DNA of 64,000 nucleotides from Autumnicola lenta (GCF_031846515.1 NZ_JAVRHO010000012.1:66502-130501), one strand, 5' to 3'. Numbered from the stretch's first letter, positions 8,401 to 17,576 are shown. Numbers and translations are program-made. Notes: a model not told the origin generated them from the sequence alone.

Positions 8401-10821
8401 ATGTCTAAATTATTCAGCTTTGGTTTCTGGAATTCCGTAGCGCGGCTTATTCTGCGAAACAGGCTAATTATAATTTTTATTATTCTCGGGATTACCGTAG
8501 CTCTTGCCACGCAGTGGAAAAACATGCGCTTTTCTTATACTGAAGCCAACCTACTGCCAGATGATCATCCCATAAATCAGGTTTATTATGATTTCCTGGA
8601 CAAATTTGGAGAAGAAGGAAATTTAATTGTTATTGCTGTTAAGGATTCCTCTTTATTTACTCCGAAAAAGTTTGAGGCATGGACAAATCTCAACGACAGT
8701 CTGGAAACTTTTCCCGAAGTCGATTATGTACTCTCTTTAGGTAATCTGCAAACACTGGAGAAATTTAACGATCCCAATCGGTTTGAAATGGTTCCTTTTA
8801 TTGAAGAGGAAAATCCCGGAGAGGAGCAGCTGCAGGATTATGAAGATGAATTATTTAACCGGCTTCCATTTTACGAAAACCTGGTTTACAGTGCCAACTC
8901 TAATACGGTTCAATCTGCACTATATATTAATAAAGACATTGTCAATTCTGAAGATAGAAAAACTTTTGTTCTTGAAGAACTGACTCCGCTACTAGAAAAA
9001 TTTGATGAAGAGTATGATCTGGACATCCGGGTTTCCGGAATGCCTTACATCAGGACGCTCAATTCGCAGAACATCATAGACGAAATAAGTATGTTCCTGC
9101 TGGCCGCTTTGCTGGTCACTTCCCTGATCTTCTTTTTCTTCTTTCGTTCTATAAGGGCTACTGTAATTTCCATGATTACCGTTTGTATTGGTGTAATGTG
9201 GGCGTTTGGGGTAATTGGTCTTCTCCACTACGAGATCACCATCCTAACCGCGATTATTCCGCCGCTAATTATCGTAATTGGAATTCCCAACTGTATTTTC
9301 CTGATTAATAAATATCAGCAGGAAATCAAGAAGCACGGAAACCAGGCGAAATCCCTGCAGCGGGTTATTACGAAGGTTGGAAACGCTACCCTCATGACCA
9401 ATGTGACCACAGCTTCCGGGTTTGCAACCTTTATCTTAACAGATAGCACATTATTGAAGGAATTTGGTGTTGTAGCTTCCATAAATATTCTTGCACTATT
9501 TCTCCTCTGCCTGCTGGTAATCCCAATTATCTACAGCTACATGTCTTTGCCGAAGGACAAACACCTTAAGCATTTAAACAAACGCTGGATTGGTGGTTTT
9601 GTTGGCTGGATGGAAAACATGGTGAGGCACCGCAGAATTACAATTTATATAGTCTCAGTAGGATTACTTGCCGCAAGCATCATTGGTATTTACAATATTA
9701 AAGTTTCAGGAAGTTTGCTTGAAGATATGCCTCAGGAAGCGGAATTCTTCCAGGATATAAAATTCTTTGAAGAGGAATTCGACGGAATAATGCCTTTGGA
9801 AATTTATATTGATACGCAGCGCAAACAGGGTGTCATGAAGCTTTCCACATTAAAAAGAATGGAAAAGCTGGAAAATTTGATTGCTGAAGTTCCTGAACTT
9901 TCGCAACCACTTTCTGTAGTCCGCCTGGTAAAATATTCAAAGCAGGCCTACTACAACGGCAATCCAAAGTATTACCAGCTACCAAGTTCACAGGAACAGA
10001 ATTTTATCATGCCGTATATACAGGGAATGCCTTCAACAGAAAATCTGCTGGGAACATATGTAGATTCCACAGGGCAATATGCCCGAATCACGACCTTTAT
10101 GAAGGACATTGGTACTGAGGAAATGGAGGGAATTGAAGAAGACCTTTGGCCACAAATCAACAAAATATTCCCTGAAGAACGATATAATGTTTCCCTTACC
10201 GGAAAAGCATTGATTTTTCAAAAAGGGACGAATTACCTGGTAAAAAACCTCGTATTGTCGCTTTCACTTGCCATTTTCCTGATTGCTATTTTAATGGCCT
10301 GGATGTTCAGGTCCTTCAGGATGATTCTTATTTCATTGGTGCCAAACCTGTTACCGCTACTGGTCACGGCAGGAATGATGGGTTTTCTTGGAGTCCCCAT
10401 AAAACCTTCAACAATTCTTGTTTTCAGCATCGCATTTGGTATTTCTGTAGATGACACCATACACTTCCTGGCAAAATACCGGCAGGAATTAAAGGCCAAT
10501 AATTGGAAAATTAAGAGATCGGTCTATGCGGCATTAAAAGAAACCGGCGTAAGTATGTTCTACACCTCCATTGTTTTATTTTTCGGTTTTTCAGTGTTTA
10601 TGATAAGCAGTTTTGGCGGAACGGTGGCCCTTGGCGGATTAGTTTCTGCCACTCTGTTGTTTGCCATGCTGGCTAATCTGCTCCTTCTCCCTTCTTTGCT
10701 GCTTTCTTTGGAAAAAAGCATTGCCAACAAGGAGATTATGAAAGAACCGGCAATTAATATTGTAGAGAGTTCTGAAGATGATGACGAAATTACCAGGGAG
10801 GAGAACAACAACAAATATTAA
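8401..10821 (+). CDS. MMPL/RND superfamily exporter
   Basis: An 806-residue inner-membrane protein with RND-type duplicated topology: one N-terminal membrane helix (residues 15-33), a large periplasmic loop, a block of five helices (about 225-380), a further helix near 410, a second periplasmic loop, and a final block of helices (about 610-780). The fourth-helix signature in the second half, FGISVDDTIHFLAKYR, is typical of MMPL/Patched-like transporters and carries the acidic pair expected for proton coupling. There is no adaptor or TolC gene beside it, unlike the efflux operon at 28-35 kb. Lipid or hopanoid export is a family-level possibility; the substrate is unknown. The C-terminal tail is acidic and unstructured. 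Confidence 0.85.
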   Translation: MSKLFSFGFWNSVARLILRNRLIIIFIILGITVALATQWKNMRFSYTEANLLPDDHPINQVYYDFLDKFGEEGNLIVIAVKDSSLFTPKKFEAWTNLNDSLETFPEVDYVLSLGNLQTLEKFNDPNRFEMVPFIEEENPGEEQLQDYEDELFNRLPFYENLVYSANSNTVQSALYINKDIVNSEDRKTFVLEELTPLLEKFDEEYDLDIRVSGMPYIRTLNSQNIIDEISMFLLAALLVTSLIFFFFFRSIRATVISMITVCIGVMWAFGVIGLLHYEITILTAIIPPLIIVIGIPNCIFLINKYQQEIKKHGNQAKSLQRVITKVGNATLMTNVTTASGFATFILTDSTLLKEFGVVASINILALFLLCLLVIPIIYSYMSLPKDKHLKHLNKRWIGGFVGWMENMVRHRRITIYIVSVGLLAASIIGIYNIKVSGSLLEDMPQEAEFFQDIKFFEEEFDGIMPLEIYIDTQRKQGVMKLSTLKRMEKLENLIAEVPELSQPLSVVRLVKYSKQAYYNGNPKYYQLPSSQEQNFIMPYIQGMPSTENLLGTYVDSTGQYARITTFMKDIGTEEMEGIEEDLWPQINKIFPEERYNVSLTGKALIFQKGTNYLVKNLVLSLSLAIFLIAILMAWMFRSFRMILISLVPNLLPLLVTAGMMGFLGVPIKPSTILVFSIAFGISVDDTIHFLAKYRQELKANNWKIKRSVYAALKETGVSMFYTSIVLFFGFSVFMISSFGGTVALGGLVSATLLFAMLANLLLLPSLLLSLEKSIANKEIMKEPAINIVESSEDDDEITREENNNKY

Positions 10822-10831
10822 AAATCAAAGC

Positions 10832-10862
10832 TTTGCAGGCAACAACGGAAAATTTATCTTTG
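10832..10862 (+). promoter_or_regulatory. asnS promoter (TTTG-N19-TATCTTTG)
   Basis: TTTG at 10832-10835 and TATCTTTG at 10855-10862 are separated by 19 bases, an excellent match to the Bacteroidota promoter. The start codon lies 22 bases beyond, giving a leader of roughly 15 bases. Confidence 0.75.
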
Positions 10863-10883
10863 TTGCCATCTAAATCTAATTAA

Positions 10884-12326
10884 ATGACACAGGCAAAAGT
10901 TGCTGAATTACTGGACAGCAATCAGTTTTTACAGGAATTTCAGGTAAAAGGATGGGTACGTTCCTTTAGAAGTAACCGCTTTATTGCGTTAAACGACGGC
11001 TCAACAATTAATAACCTCCAGTGCGTTATAGATTTTGAAAATACCGATGAAGACATTCTGAAAAGGATCACTGTTGGCGCCGCCATTGGCGTAAAAGGAA
11101 CTTTAAAAGAAAGTGCCGGAAGTCAGCAACGCGTGGAAATTGACGTGAACGAAGTTGAGATTTACGGCGATGCAAATCCCGAAGAAGTAAAACTCACCAT
11201 ACTTTCGCCCAAACGCCACAGTCTTGAAAAACTTCGTGAACAGGCGCATTTAAGAGTACGTACAAACACTTTTGGTGCTGTAATGCGGGTGCGTTCCAAA
11301 CTGTCTTTTGCGGTACACAGCTATTTTCAGCAGAACAATTTTCATTACGTAAATACGCCAATTATCACCGGAAGCGATGCCGAAGGTGCAGGTGAAATGT
11401 TTAAAGTAACCAATTTTGATCTCGAGAATCCGCCGAGAAAGGAAAACGGTTCTATCGATTACAAAAAAGATTTCTTCGGAAAAGAAACCAATTTGACCGT
11501 TTCGGGACAGCTAGAAGGGGAAACTTTCGCACTTGGCCTGGGTCAGATTTATACTTTTGGACCTACTTTTAGAGCTGAAAATTCCAATACCTCCCGCCAC
11601 TTAGCCGAATTCTGGATGATAGAACCGGAAGTGGCTTTTTGCGACCTGGACGGCAATATGGATCTTGCTGAAGATTTTATAAAATATGTATTGAAGTACG
11701 TTCTTGAAAACTGCAAGGATGACCTGGAATTTTTGGATCAGCGTCTCTCTAATGAGGACAAAGCAAAACCAAAAGCAGAACGAAGTGAGATGGGATTGCT
11801 GGAGAAACTTCATTTTGTGCTCGATAACAACTTTAAGCGCGTAAGTTATACCGAAGCGATTGATATTTTAAAAGATTCCAAGCCGAATAAAAAGAAGAAA
11901 TTTAATTATCTTATTGAAGAGTGGGGTGCTGACCTACAAAGTGAACACGAGCGTTTTCTCGTAGAAAAACATTTCAAATCCCCGGTAATTTTATTTGATT
12001 ATCCGGCCAATATTAAAGCTTTTTACATGCGCCTGAATGAAGACGGTAAAACCGTGAGGGCAATGGATATCCTTTTCCCGGGAATTGGGGAAATTGTAGG
12101 TGGGTCACAGCGGGAAGAACGTTTGGATGTGCTTCAGGATAAAATGAAAGCTTTGGGAATAGACGAAGAAGAACTTTGGTGGTATCTTGACACCCGTAGA
12201 TTTGGTACCTGCGTACATAGCGGATTTGGATTAGGTTTTGAACGACTCGTGCTGTTCGTAACCGGAATGAGCAATATACGCGACGTAATCCCATTCCCGA
12301 GGACACCGCAAAACGCGGAGTTTTAG
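10884..12326 (+). CDS. asnS: Asparaginyl-tRNA synthetase
   Basis: Charges tRNA-Asn with asparagine. The 480-residue protein has the N-terminal OB-fold anticodon-binding domain (VKGWVRSFRSNRFIALNDGS at about residues 20-40) and the class IIb catalytic domain. Motif 2 is FRAENSNTSRHLAEFWMIEPE-like around residue 230-250, and motif 3 is GLGFERLVLFVTGM near 450-463, followed by IRDVIPFPRTP. The FPRTP ending and overall length separate it from AspRS, which is present at 35627. It has its own promoter and ends at a strong palindromic terminator. Confidence 0.96.
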   Translation: MTQAKVAELLDSNQFLQEFQVKGWVRSFRSNRFIALNDGSTINNLQCVIDFENTDEDILKRITVGAAIGVKGTLKESAGSQQRVEIDVNEVEIYGDANPEEVKLTILSPKRHSLEKLREQAHLRVRTNTFGAVMRVRSKLSFAVHSYFQQNNFHYVNTPIITGSDAEGAGEMFKVTNFDLENPPRKENGSIDYKKDFFGKETNLTVSGQLEGETFALGLGQIYTFGPTFRAENSNTSRHLAEFWMIEPEVAFCDLDGNMDLAEDFIKYVLKYVLENCKDDLEFLDQRLSNEDKAKPKAERSEMGLLEKLHFVLDNNFKRVSYTEAIDILKDSKPNKKKKFNYLIEEWGADLQSEHERFLVEKHFKSPVILFDYPANIKAFYMRLNEDGKTVRAMDILFPGIGEIVGGSQREERLDVLQDKMKALGIDEEELWWYLDTRRFGTCVHSGFGLGFERLVLFVTGMSNIRDVIPFPRTPQNAEF

Positions 12327-12340
12327 AAGAGTAATTCTAA

Positions 12341-12373
12341 AAACCTCACAGGTTTTGAAAACCTGTGAGGTTT
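12341..12373. terminator. Palindromic terminator after asnS
   Basis: Two 16-base arms built on AACCTCACAGGTT are almost perfectly complementary around one central base, and GTTTTTT follows. A sister hairpin of the same design (CCTGACAGG) lies at 12558-12596. Confidence 0.85.
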
Positions 12374-12406
12374 GTTTTTTATCTTTCATAGTTGAAATAA
12401 TCTGCA

Positions 12407-12535
12407 ATGATGAAGAAGATCAAATCCCTAAGCATTTTGGAAATTATTGGATTGGTATTTTCCGTGTATGTTATTGTCCGGTTTATTGTTTTTACTGTAA
12501 ATGCAGCTCTGGACGGCTGGAACAATCCATTTTAA
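12407..12535 (+). CDS. 42-residue single-pass membrane protein
   Basis: This short frame begins ATG ATG AAG AAG and encodes 42 residues. A basic start (MMKKIKS) is followed by one long hydrophobic segment (about residues 9-33) and the end DGWNNPF. It lies exactly between two palindromic terminators, so it would form its own transcription unit. A weak TATCTTTC sits 20 bases upstream, partly inside the preceding terminator. The K-rich start, single helix and polar aromatic end are typical of real small membrane proteins. Function unknown; the longer frame overlapping it in another phase looks spurious. Confidence 0.5.
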   Translation: MMKKIKSLSILEIIGLVFSVYVIVRFIVFTVNAALDGWNNPF

Positions 12536-12557
12536 GCCATAGAACCTGAATTATAAT

Positions 12558-12596
12558 AAACCTGACAGGTTTTGGAAACCTGTCAGGTTTGTTTTT
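12558..12596. terminator. Palindromic terminator, sister of the one at 12341
   Basis: AAACCTGACAGGTTT and AAACCTGTCAGGTTT pair over 15 bp around a three-base loop, then GTTTTT. The arm sequence differs from the 12341 hairpin, but length and flanks are alike. Confidence 0.85.
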
Positions 12597-12619
12597 AGGG
12601 TTATCCCTACGACAAACTA

Positions 12620-13486
12620 ATGAAAATTATAGAAACTCATATAGTCCCTGCAATTGATGATAAAATCAGGTTACAGGAATATGCAGTTTCTATTTTTGAA
12701 ACCATTCCATCCCGAAGCGGCATTAAAAAAGCTATTAAACGGAAAGAAATCCTGCTCGATGGCAAACCCGCAAGTACATCCGACTGGATAACAGAGGGAC
12801 AGAAGATCGAATTACTACAGGCCGAAAATGGTAAAAAAAAGACCTTCACTTTAAAGCTTGAAGTTTTATATGAAGATGAAGATTTGGCAATTATCGATAA
12901 ACCTTCAGGTATTCCTACCAGCGGCAACTATTTTAAGACTGTTGAGAACGCGCTGCCCTTTAATTTGCAAATTTCAGCTAAAAAGAGTGCTCTTCCTGCT
13001 CCTTTACCTGCTCACAGGCTCGATAATCCCACTAGCGGAGTCCTGATTTGTGCTAAAACAAGACCGGTACTTATTAAAATTCAGGAAATGTTTCAGAAAA
13101 AAGAAATTCAGAAGACTTATCTGGCGTGTACTACGGGTCGAGCCCCAAAAATGGCAATTTTCGACTCACAGATTGAAGATAAACCTGCAGTTACACGAAT
13201 TGAAGTTCAGGAATACTTCCGAATTGACAATTTGGAGTACTCGCTTTTGAAAGTATTTCCGGAAACAGGAAGAACACATCAGATCAGGATTCATTTATCC
13301 CAAAATGGGCTTCCGATCGTTGGGGACAGGCAGTACGGAGGAGAAATTCAGCAAAAATTTAAAGGCTTGTATTTGGCTGCAATAGGTATAAAATTAAAGC
13401 ATCCTGTCAATGAAAAAATGTTGGTTGTAGAACTTCCACTTCCGAAGAAATTCTTAAAAATAGAGACTCTGGCGCAGACTCCTTAA
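12620..13486 (+). CDS. RluA-family pseudouridine synthase
   Basis: Converts specific uridines to pseudouridine in ribosomal or transfer RNA. Residues about 15-68 resemble an S4-like RNA-binding domain (IKKAIKRKEILLDGKPAS). The catalytic domain follows, with the family signature HRLDNPTSG at 132-140 and the nucleophilic Asp at D135. The later motif GRTHQIRIHLS is also intact. At 288 residues it is a normal RluA-group enzyme. The target base cannot be deduced. It starts 24 bases after a terminator and is probably transcribed alone. Confidence 0.92.
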   Translation: MKIIETHIVPAIDDKIRLQEYAVSIFETIPSRSGIKKAIKRKEILLDGKPASTSDWITEGQKIELLQAENGKKKTFTLKLEVLYEDEDLAIIDKPSGIPTSGNYFKTVENALPFNLQISAKKSALPAPLPAHRLDNPTSGVLICAKTRPVLIKIQEMFQKKEIQKTYLACTTGRAPKMAIFDSQIEDKPAVTRIEVQEYFRIDNLEYSLLKVFPETGRTHQIRIHLSQNGLPIVGDRQYGGEIQQKFKGLYLAAIGIKLKHPVNEKMLVVELPLPKKFLKIETLAQTP

Positions 13487-13541
13487 CAAAAGTTTACCAC
13501 AAACATGTACTGTGCCAAAGCAAGTATAGCTTTGTTTTTCT

Positions 13542-13549
13542 TATTTTTG
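13542..13549 (+). promoter_or_regulatory. Candidate -7 element of the rpoN promoter
   Basis: TATTTTTG fits TAnnTTTG, 21 bases before the rpoN start. The -33 element is not obvious. Confidence 0.45.
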
Positions 13550-13570
13550 TAGTAAAGCCGAAGGAACTTT

Positions 13571-15031
13571 ATGCTTAAGCAACAATTAAATTTCAAATTA
13601 TCTCAAAAACTGTCTCCACAACAGATCCAGTTAATGAAACTGATCCAATTGCCTACCCAGGCTTTTGAACAGCGTTTAAAACAGGAGATCGAGGAAAATC
13701 CGGCTTTAGAGGATGGAAGGGAAGAATCGGCAGACGAGTTTGAAGATAATTTTTCTAATGAAAATGATACTGAGGATGATAATTATGACGAAGCATTAGA
13801 AGATTTTAATGTTGATGATTATTTGAGTGATGATGAAGTCCCCAGTTACCGGTTAAATGCCAATAATTATAGTGCAGACGATGAGGATAAGCAGGTGCCT
13901 TATGCATCTGGAACCTCTTTTACCCAACATTTAAAAACTCAGTTAAGCACCTTCAGATTTAATGAAACTGAACAGGAAATTGCGGAATTTCTTGTGGGTA
14001 GTGTAGATGAAAGCGGATACATCCGCAGGTCTGTTCAGGATATTGTAGATGATCTTGCCTTTACGCAGAATGTCTATACTGACGAGGATACCGTTGAAAA
14101 AGTATTACAACGCGTGCAAAAATTGGATCCTGCAGGAGTGGGCGCCAGATCTCTTCAGGAATGTCTTCTTATTCAGCTTAAAAGGAAAGAAAGTACTGAG
14201 TCCGTTTCTCTGGCTTATGATCTTCTTGAACAGTCTTTTGATCACTTCAGTAAAAAGCATTATTCCAAACTTCTGTCCAAGCACGATATTTCTGAAGATC
14301 AATTGCGGGATGCCATAGAGGTTATTGAACATTTGAATCCTAAGCCCGGCGGTGCCTTTTCAGGAAATACAAGAATGACAGAACATGTTATTCCTGATTT
14401 TACAATAAAAATCGTTGATGGCGACCTGGAATTAAGTCTTAACGGAAGAAATGCACCAGAGATGCATGTTTCCCGTGACTACAGCGATATGCTGAAAGGC
14501 TACAAAGATTCGAAGAAAAAGACGAGAGAGCAGAAGGACGCCGTAATGTTTATTAAGCAGAAGCTGGATGCTGCAAAATGGTTTATAGAGGCTATTAAAC
14601 AGCGACAGCAGACGCTGATGGTTACCATGAGCTCTATAATGAATTACCAGAAAGAATATTTTTTAAGTGGCGATGAGCGCAATCTAAGGCCAATGATCCT
14701 TAAAGATATTGCCGATGAAATTGAGATGGACGTTTCTACCGTCTCGAGGGTGGCAAACAGCAAATATGTTGATACTCCCTATGGAACGAAGCTGATAAAG
14801 GAATTCTTCTCAGAATCTATGAAAAATGATCAGGGTGAAGATGTTTCCACCCGGGAAATCAAAAAGATCCTGGAAATATCCATAGAGGAGGAAGATAAAA
14901 AGAGGCCGCTTACGGATGAAAAACTCGCAAAAGTTCTTAAAGACAAAGGTTATCCAATAGCACGGCGAACAGTGGCAAAGTATCGTGAGCAGCTGGATAT
15001 TCCTGTAGCCAGATTACGTAAAGAAATTTAA
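13571..15031 (+). CDS. rpoN: RNA polymerase sigma-54 factor
   Basis: A 486-residue sigma-54 that directs RNA polymerase to -24/-12 promoters and needs AAA+ activators to open them. Region I is the Gln/Leu-rich N-terminus (LSQKLSPQQIQLMKLIQLPT). Region II is a strongly acidic stretch (about residues 45-110). Core-binding and DNA-binding regions follow, ending in the RpoN box ARRTVAKYRE at 464-473, the -24 recognition element. The stop codon overlaps the start of the next gene by one base, so the two are translationally coupled. No activator gene is in the window. Confidence 0.97.
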   Translation: MLKQQLNFKLSQKLSPQQIQLMKLIQLPTQAFEQRLKQEIEENPALEDGREESADEFEDNFSNENDTEDDNYDEALEDFNVDDYLSDDEVPSYRLNANNYSADDEDKQVPYASGTSFTQHLKTQLSTFRFNETEQEIAEFLVGSVDESGYIRRSVQDIVDDLAFTQNVYTDEDTVEKVLQRVQKLDPAGVGARSLQECLLIQLKRKESTESVSLAYDLLEQSFDHFSKKHYSKLLSKHDISEDQLRDAIEVIEHLNPKPGGAFSGNTRMTEHVIPDFTIKIVDGDLELSLNGRNAPEMHVSRDYSDMLKGYKDSKKKTREQKDAVMFIKQKLDAAKWFIEAIKQRQQTLMVTMSSIMNYQKEYFLSGDERNLRPMILKDIADEIEMDVSTVSRVANSKYVDTPYGTKLIKEFFSESMKNDQGEDVSTREIKKILEISIEEEDKKRPLTDEKLAKVLKDKGYPIARRTVAKYREQLDIPVARLRKEI

Positions 15032-15636
15032 TGAAACTCTTGCTTAAAAGTGCATCTTACGTTTTTCACCCCCTATGGATGCCATTTGCAGGAAGCCTGC
15101 TCTATTTTATACTTACCCCACGATTTTTCCCTATTGAGCTTATTAAAGTAAAAATGCTGGCTATTGCTATCATTACGCTATTTATTCCAATTGTTTTTTA
15201 CTTTCTCCTGAAAAATTTAGGCAAGGCCAGTTCGCTTTTTCTAAGTGATGTACAGGAACGAAGATGGCCGCTCTTCTTTTTTATACTACTCAACCTGATG
15301 ATACTTTTTCAGGTTTTGAATTCCTATAATTATCCCGCTCTTTACTTTTATTTTGTAGGTATTCTTTTCTCTACAATAACCTGTTTTATAATGGCCATCT
15401 TCCGCGTAAAAGTCAGTTTACATCTTGTAGGCCTCTCGGGGCTAACAATGTTTATTGTAGCACTTGGAGTTCACTTTCATCTAAATCTTATTTTTACTAT
15501 TGCTTTTCTTTTCACCGCTTTAGGCCTTACCGCCTCCTCCCGTCTTTTCTACAAAGCACACGACAACCTTGAGCTTTTACTGGGTTTGTTTATAGGCCTT
15601 ATACCACAGCTGATAGTAGTAAATTACTGGCTATAA
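15031..15636 (+). CDS. Polytopic membrane protein downstream of rpoN
   Basis: A 201-residue protein with about six membrane helices and no catalytic motif I can name with confidence. The end of the protein (SSRLFYKAHDNLELLLGLFIGLIPQ) and its size resemble small membrane proteins, some PAP2-like, found after rpoN in flavobacteria, but a phosphatase signature is not clearly present. Its start overlaps the rpoN stop by one base (TAATGA-type coupling). It overlaps the convergent barrel gene by six bases at its end. Confidence 0.75.
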   Translation: MKLLLKSASYVFHPLWMPFAGSLLYFILTPRFFPIELIKVKMLAIAIITLFIPIVFYFLLKNLGKASSLFLSDVQERRWPLFFFILLNLMILFQVLNSYNYPALYFYFVGILFSTITCFIMAIFRVKVSLHLVGLSGLTMFIVALGVHFHLNLIFTIAFLFTALGLTASSRLFYKAHDNLELLLGLFIGLIPQLIVVNYWL

Positions 15637-16353
15637 TATATAAAACATAAGACCCATTTTTAGCGTGGAAAGCTCTACCTGCTCATCCTGAATGTAGGCA
15701 TCTTCAAAAAATGAATTGAGACTGTAGTAGAAATGGAAATTAAAGGTGTTATAACCGAAGGTAAAGGTTGCACCTAACCGAAACCTGTCGAATTCCGGAA
15801 CCTCTGTCTGAACCACCTGATTAGCCTCCTGGACAAAGTTTGATTTCAGATGATATACATACCCCAGCCTTAGTCCGGTATAAACACGCCAGAATTTATA
15901 GCTCGTAGGAGTTGATGTTCTCCATCTAAATTCTATTGGCGCCTCAATAAGCTGGGTGGTAAACCTATTTGTGTCGTAAGAAATATCATCATCGAGGCTT
16001 CTAAAAATAGATTCTCCCGCCTCTGTTTCACCTATAAACAGATTTTGCCCATAACTATTAAGTGACCAGCCTAAACCAATTCCCAAAGCAACATTGCGGC
16101 GCGAATTGATAGGAAAATCCCTAATCAGACCCACGTGAAATCCACCTGAAAAGCCAGATTGCTCAATAGATTGTGATTTATTTGTAAGAAGGTTAAAACT
16201 AAAACCTACATAAATCTGATCTTCCCGATATACACTATCTATTACTGTTGGAATAGTATCTCCAACTCCTATAAACAGATCCTGTTCTTCCTGACAAAAC
16301 GATTTGCCGTAAAATACCAGAAAAAAAAAGAAGAAAAACAATTTGGCTTTCAT
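15631..16353 (-). CDS. Outer-membrane beta-barrel protein, porin/PorT-like
   Basis: A 240-residue protein with a signal peptide (MKAKLFFFFFFLVFYGKSFCQ) and alternating hydrophobic strands ending in LKMGLMFYIL, a typical barrel closing strand. Size and strand pattern fit the OMP_b-brl_2 group that includes PorT/SprT, a gliding and type IX secretion factor. The sequence alone does not prove that identity, so no symbol is given. It lies downstream of the ExbB/ExbD operon on the same strand, separated from it by a strong terminator. Confidence 0.75.
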   Translation of the reverse strand: MKAKLFFFFFFLVFYGKSFCQEEQDLFIGVGDTIPTVIDSVYREDQIYVGFSFNLLTNKSQSIEQSGFSGGFHVGLIRDFPINSRRNVALGIGLGWSLNSYGQNLFIGETEAGESIFRSLDDDISYDTNRFTTQLIEAPIEFRWRTSTPTSYKFWRVYTGLRLGYVYHLKSNFVQEANQVVQTEVPEFDRFRLGATFTFGYNTFNFHFYYSLNSFFEDAYIQDEQVELSTLKMGLMFYIL

Positions 16354-16383
16354 TGAGGTGATGAGGTTTCAGCATAAATATAA

Positions 16384-16421
16384 AAAAACATCCTGTTCAA
16401 AAATATGAACAGGATGTTTTT
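16384..16421. terminator. Terminator of the ExbB/ExbD operon
   Basis: AAAAACATCCTGTTCA pairs over 16 bp with TGAACAGGATGTTTTT around a six-base loop. It lies just past the second exbD stop on the minus strand, and the arms supply the U-tract. Confidence 0.9.
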
Positions 16422-16446
16422 AAAAGCTTTATTTTCTAAAAAACTA

Positions 16447-16926
16447 CTACAAATTCTTAGTCGCGTCACCAGGAATTACAGTGTAGTTAATCTTAAGGGC
16501 TTCCGCCTTTCTAAGTTCTTGTTTAATATCAGACACAAGTCCCATGTTAGTCTCGCCATCAACTTTAAGAGCTGTGGTCAAGTATGGTACAAGCTCCTCT
16601 CTCTTTGCTTCTCTCTCCTGGAAAATAAATTGCTGAACTTCAGAAACGTTCGCGAACTTATCATTTAACTGAATACGCGCTTCACTTCCAAACTGAGCCT
16701 GATATCGCTGACTTGGTTTCCCAGCATAGATATACATGATAAGATCCTTTTTATCTAACTTTTCTACCTGGTCTGCAAATGGTAATTTATTCTGTACCAT
16801 TAAGGTATTTTGACGCATTACCGTAGCAACCATGAAGAAGAAAAGTAACATAAAAACGATATCCGGTAAAGAAGCGGTATTTACCGCTGGTAACTCTCCA
16901 CCTTTTTTCTTCTTAAATTTAGACAT
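16447..16926 (-). CDS. ExbD/TolR-type biopolymer transport protein (second)
   Basis: A 159-residue single-pass protein that would work with the ExbB homologue to harness proton motive force. A basic cytoplasmic start (MSKFKKKKGGE) is followed by a membrane helix with the functional aspartate in TASLPDIVFMLLFFF (D22). The periplasmic domain is about 115 residues. It is the last gene of a four-gene minus-strand set (exbB, membrane protein, exbD, exbD) and follows the first exbD by 35 bases. Which transporter or complex it energises is not stated by the neighbours. Confidence 0.9.
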   Translation of the reverse strand: MSKFKKKKGGELPAVNTASLPDIVFMLLFFFMVATVMRQNTLMVQNKLPFADQVEKLDKKDLIMYIYAGKPSQRYQAQFGSEARIQLNDKFANVSEVQQFIFQEREAKREELVPYLTTALKVDGETNMGLVSDIKQELRKAEALKINYTVIPGDATKNL

Positions 16927-16961
16927 AATAGTAAATTAAAATTTTTAGTTCAAAAAGCTCA

Positions 16962-17573
16962 TTAGCTCTTTTTCGGCTCGGCTTCAGACAATTTCTGTGG
17001 TATCATATTCTTGATAACCTCAATTCTCTCTTCCAATTGCTCCTTGTCTCCGTTGTACCTGGGATCAGAATAAGCCGCCTCCATTTCATTAAAGCTAACG
17101 TTATAAATTCGCTGAGCTTCTCTGTTTCTTAGGAAATTATATGCTGCAACAAGTTCGTTCTGAACTGCAATATATGTTCCATACTCCGTACCACGGTTAT
17201 TCTGCAAAGAGATAACAGCTTTTTGCGGATTTACAGATAACTCTGGATCTGCGGGACCCTGACAAAAGTCACAAGCCTCATCTCCAACTCCCCCACCATT
17301 GTCCAGGAAGACTATAGCTGCCTGGCGCAATTCACCGATTTCCATGTTTTCGTCTTCCACAAGCAGTTCATTGTTGCTATTCACAATTACTTCAAAGACG
17401 TTACGCATCTTTAATACCGGTGGTTCCACATCTTCGTCCTGCCATGGCGGAAGCTTCCTGCTAATACCCTTATCTGTTTCAATGGTTGTAGTAACCAGGA
17501 AAAAGATCAGGAGAAGGAAGGCAATATCTGCCATAGAACCTGCATTAACTTCTGGTGATGCTCTTCTAGCCAT
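16962..17573 (-). CDS. ExbD/TolR-type protein with a CxxC-containing insertion
   Basis: A 203-residue ExbD homologue, about 60 residues longer than classical ExbD. The membrane helix carries the expected aspartate in GSMADIAFLLLIFF (D16). The periplasmic part contains an extra stretch near residues 92-115 with DEACDFCQGPADP, giving a CDFC pair, and a long charged helical C-terminus. The extra cysteines could form a disulfide or bind metal; this is inference. Three bases separate it from the upstream membrane gene, so it is clearly co-transcribed. Confidence 0.9.
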   Translation of the reverse strand: MARRASPEVNAGSMADIAFLLLIFFLVTTTIETDKGISRKLPPWQDEDVEPPVLKMRNVFEVIVNSNNELLVEDENMEIGELRQAAIVFLDNGGGVGDEACDFCQGPADPELSVNPQKAVISLQNNRGTEYGTYIAVQNELVAAYNFLRNREAQRIYNVSFNEMEAAYSDPRYNGDKEQLEERIEVIKNMIPQKLSEAEPKKS

Positions 17574-17576
17574 AAT

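Noticed and set aside
12355..12549. Frame of 64 codons in the asnS-rluA gap
   Set aside because: It begins inside the terminator hairpin, is rich in Cys and has no protein-like pattern. The 42-codon frame in another phase is more credible.
15631..16353. Firm identification as PorT/SprT of the type IX secretion system
   Set aside because: Size and barrel pattern fit, but many small flavobacterial barrels look alike and no other T9SS gene is in the window.
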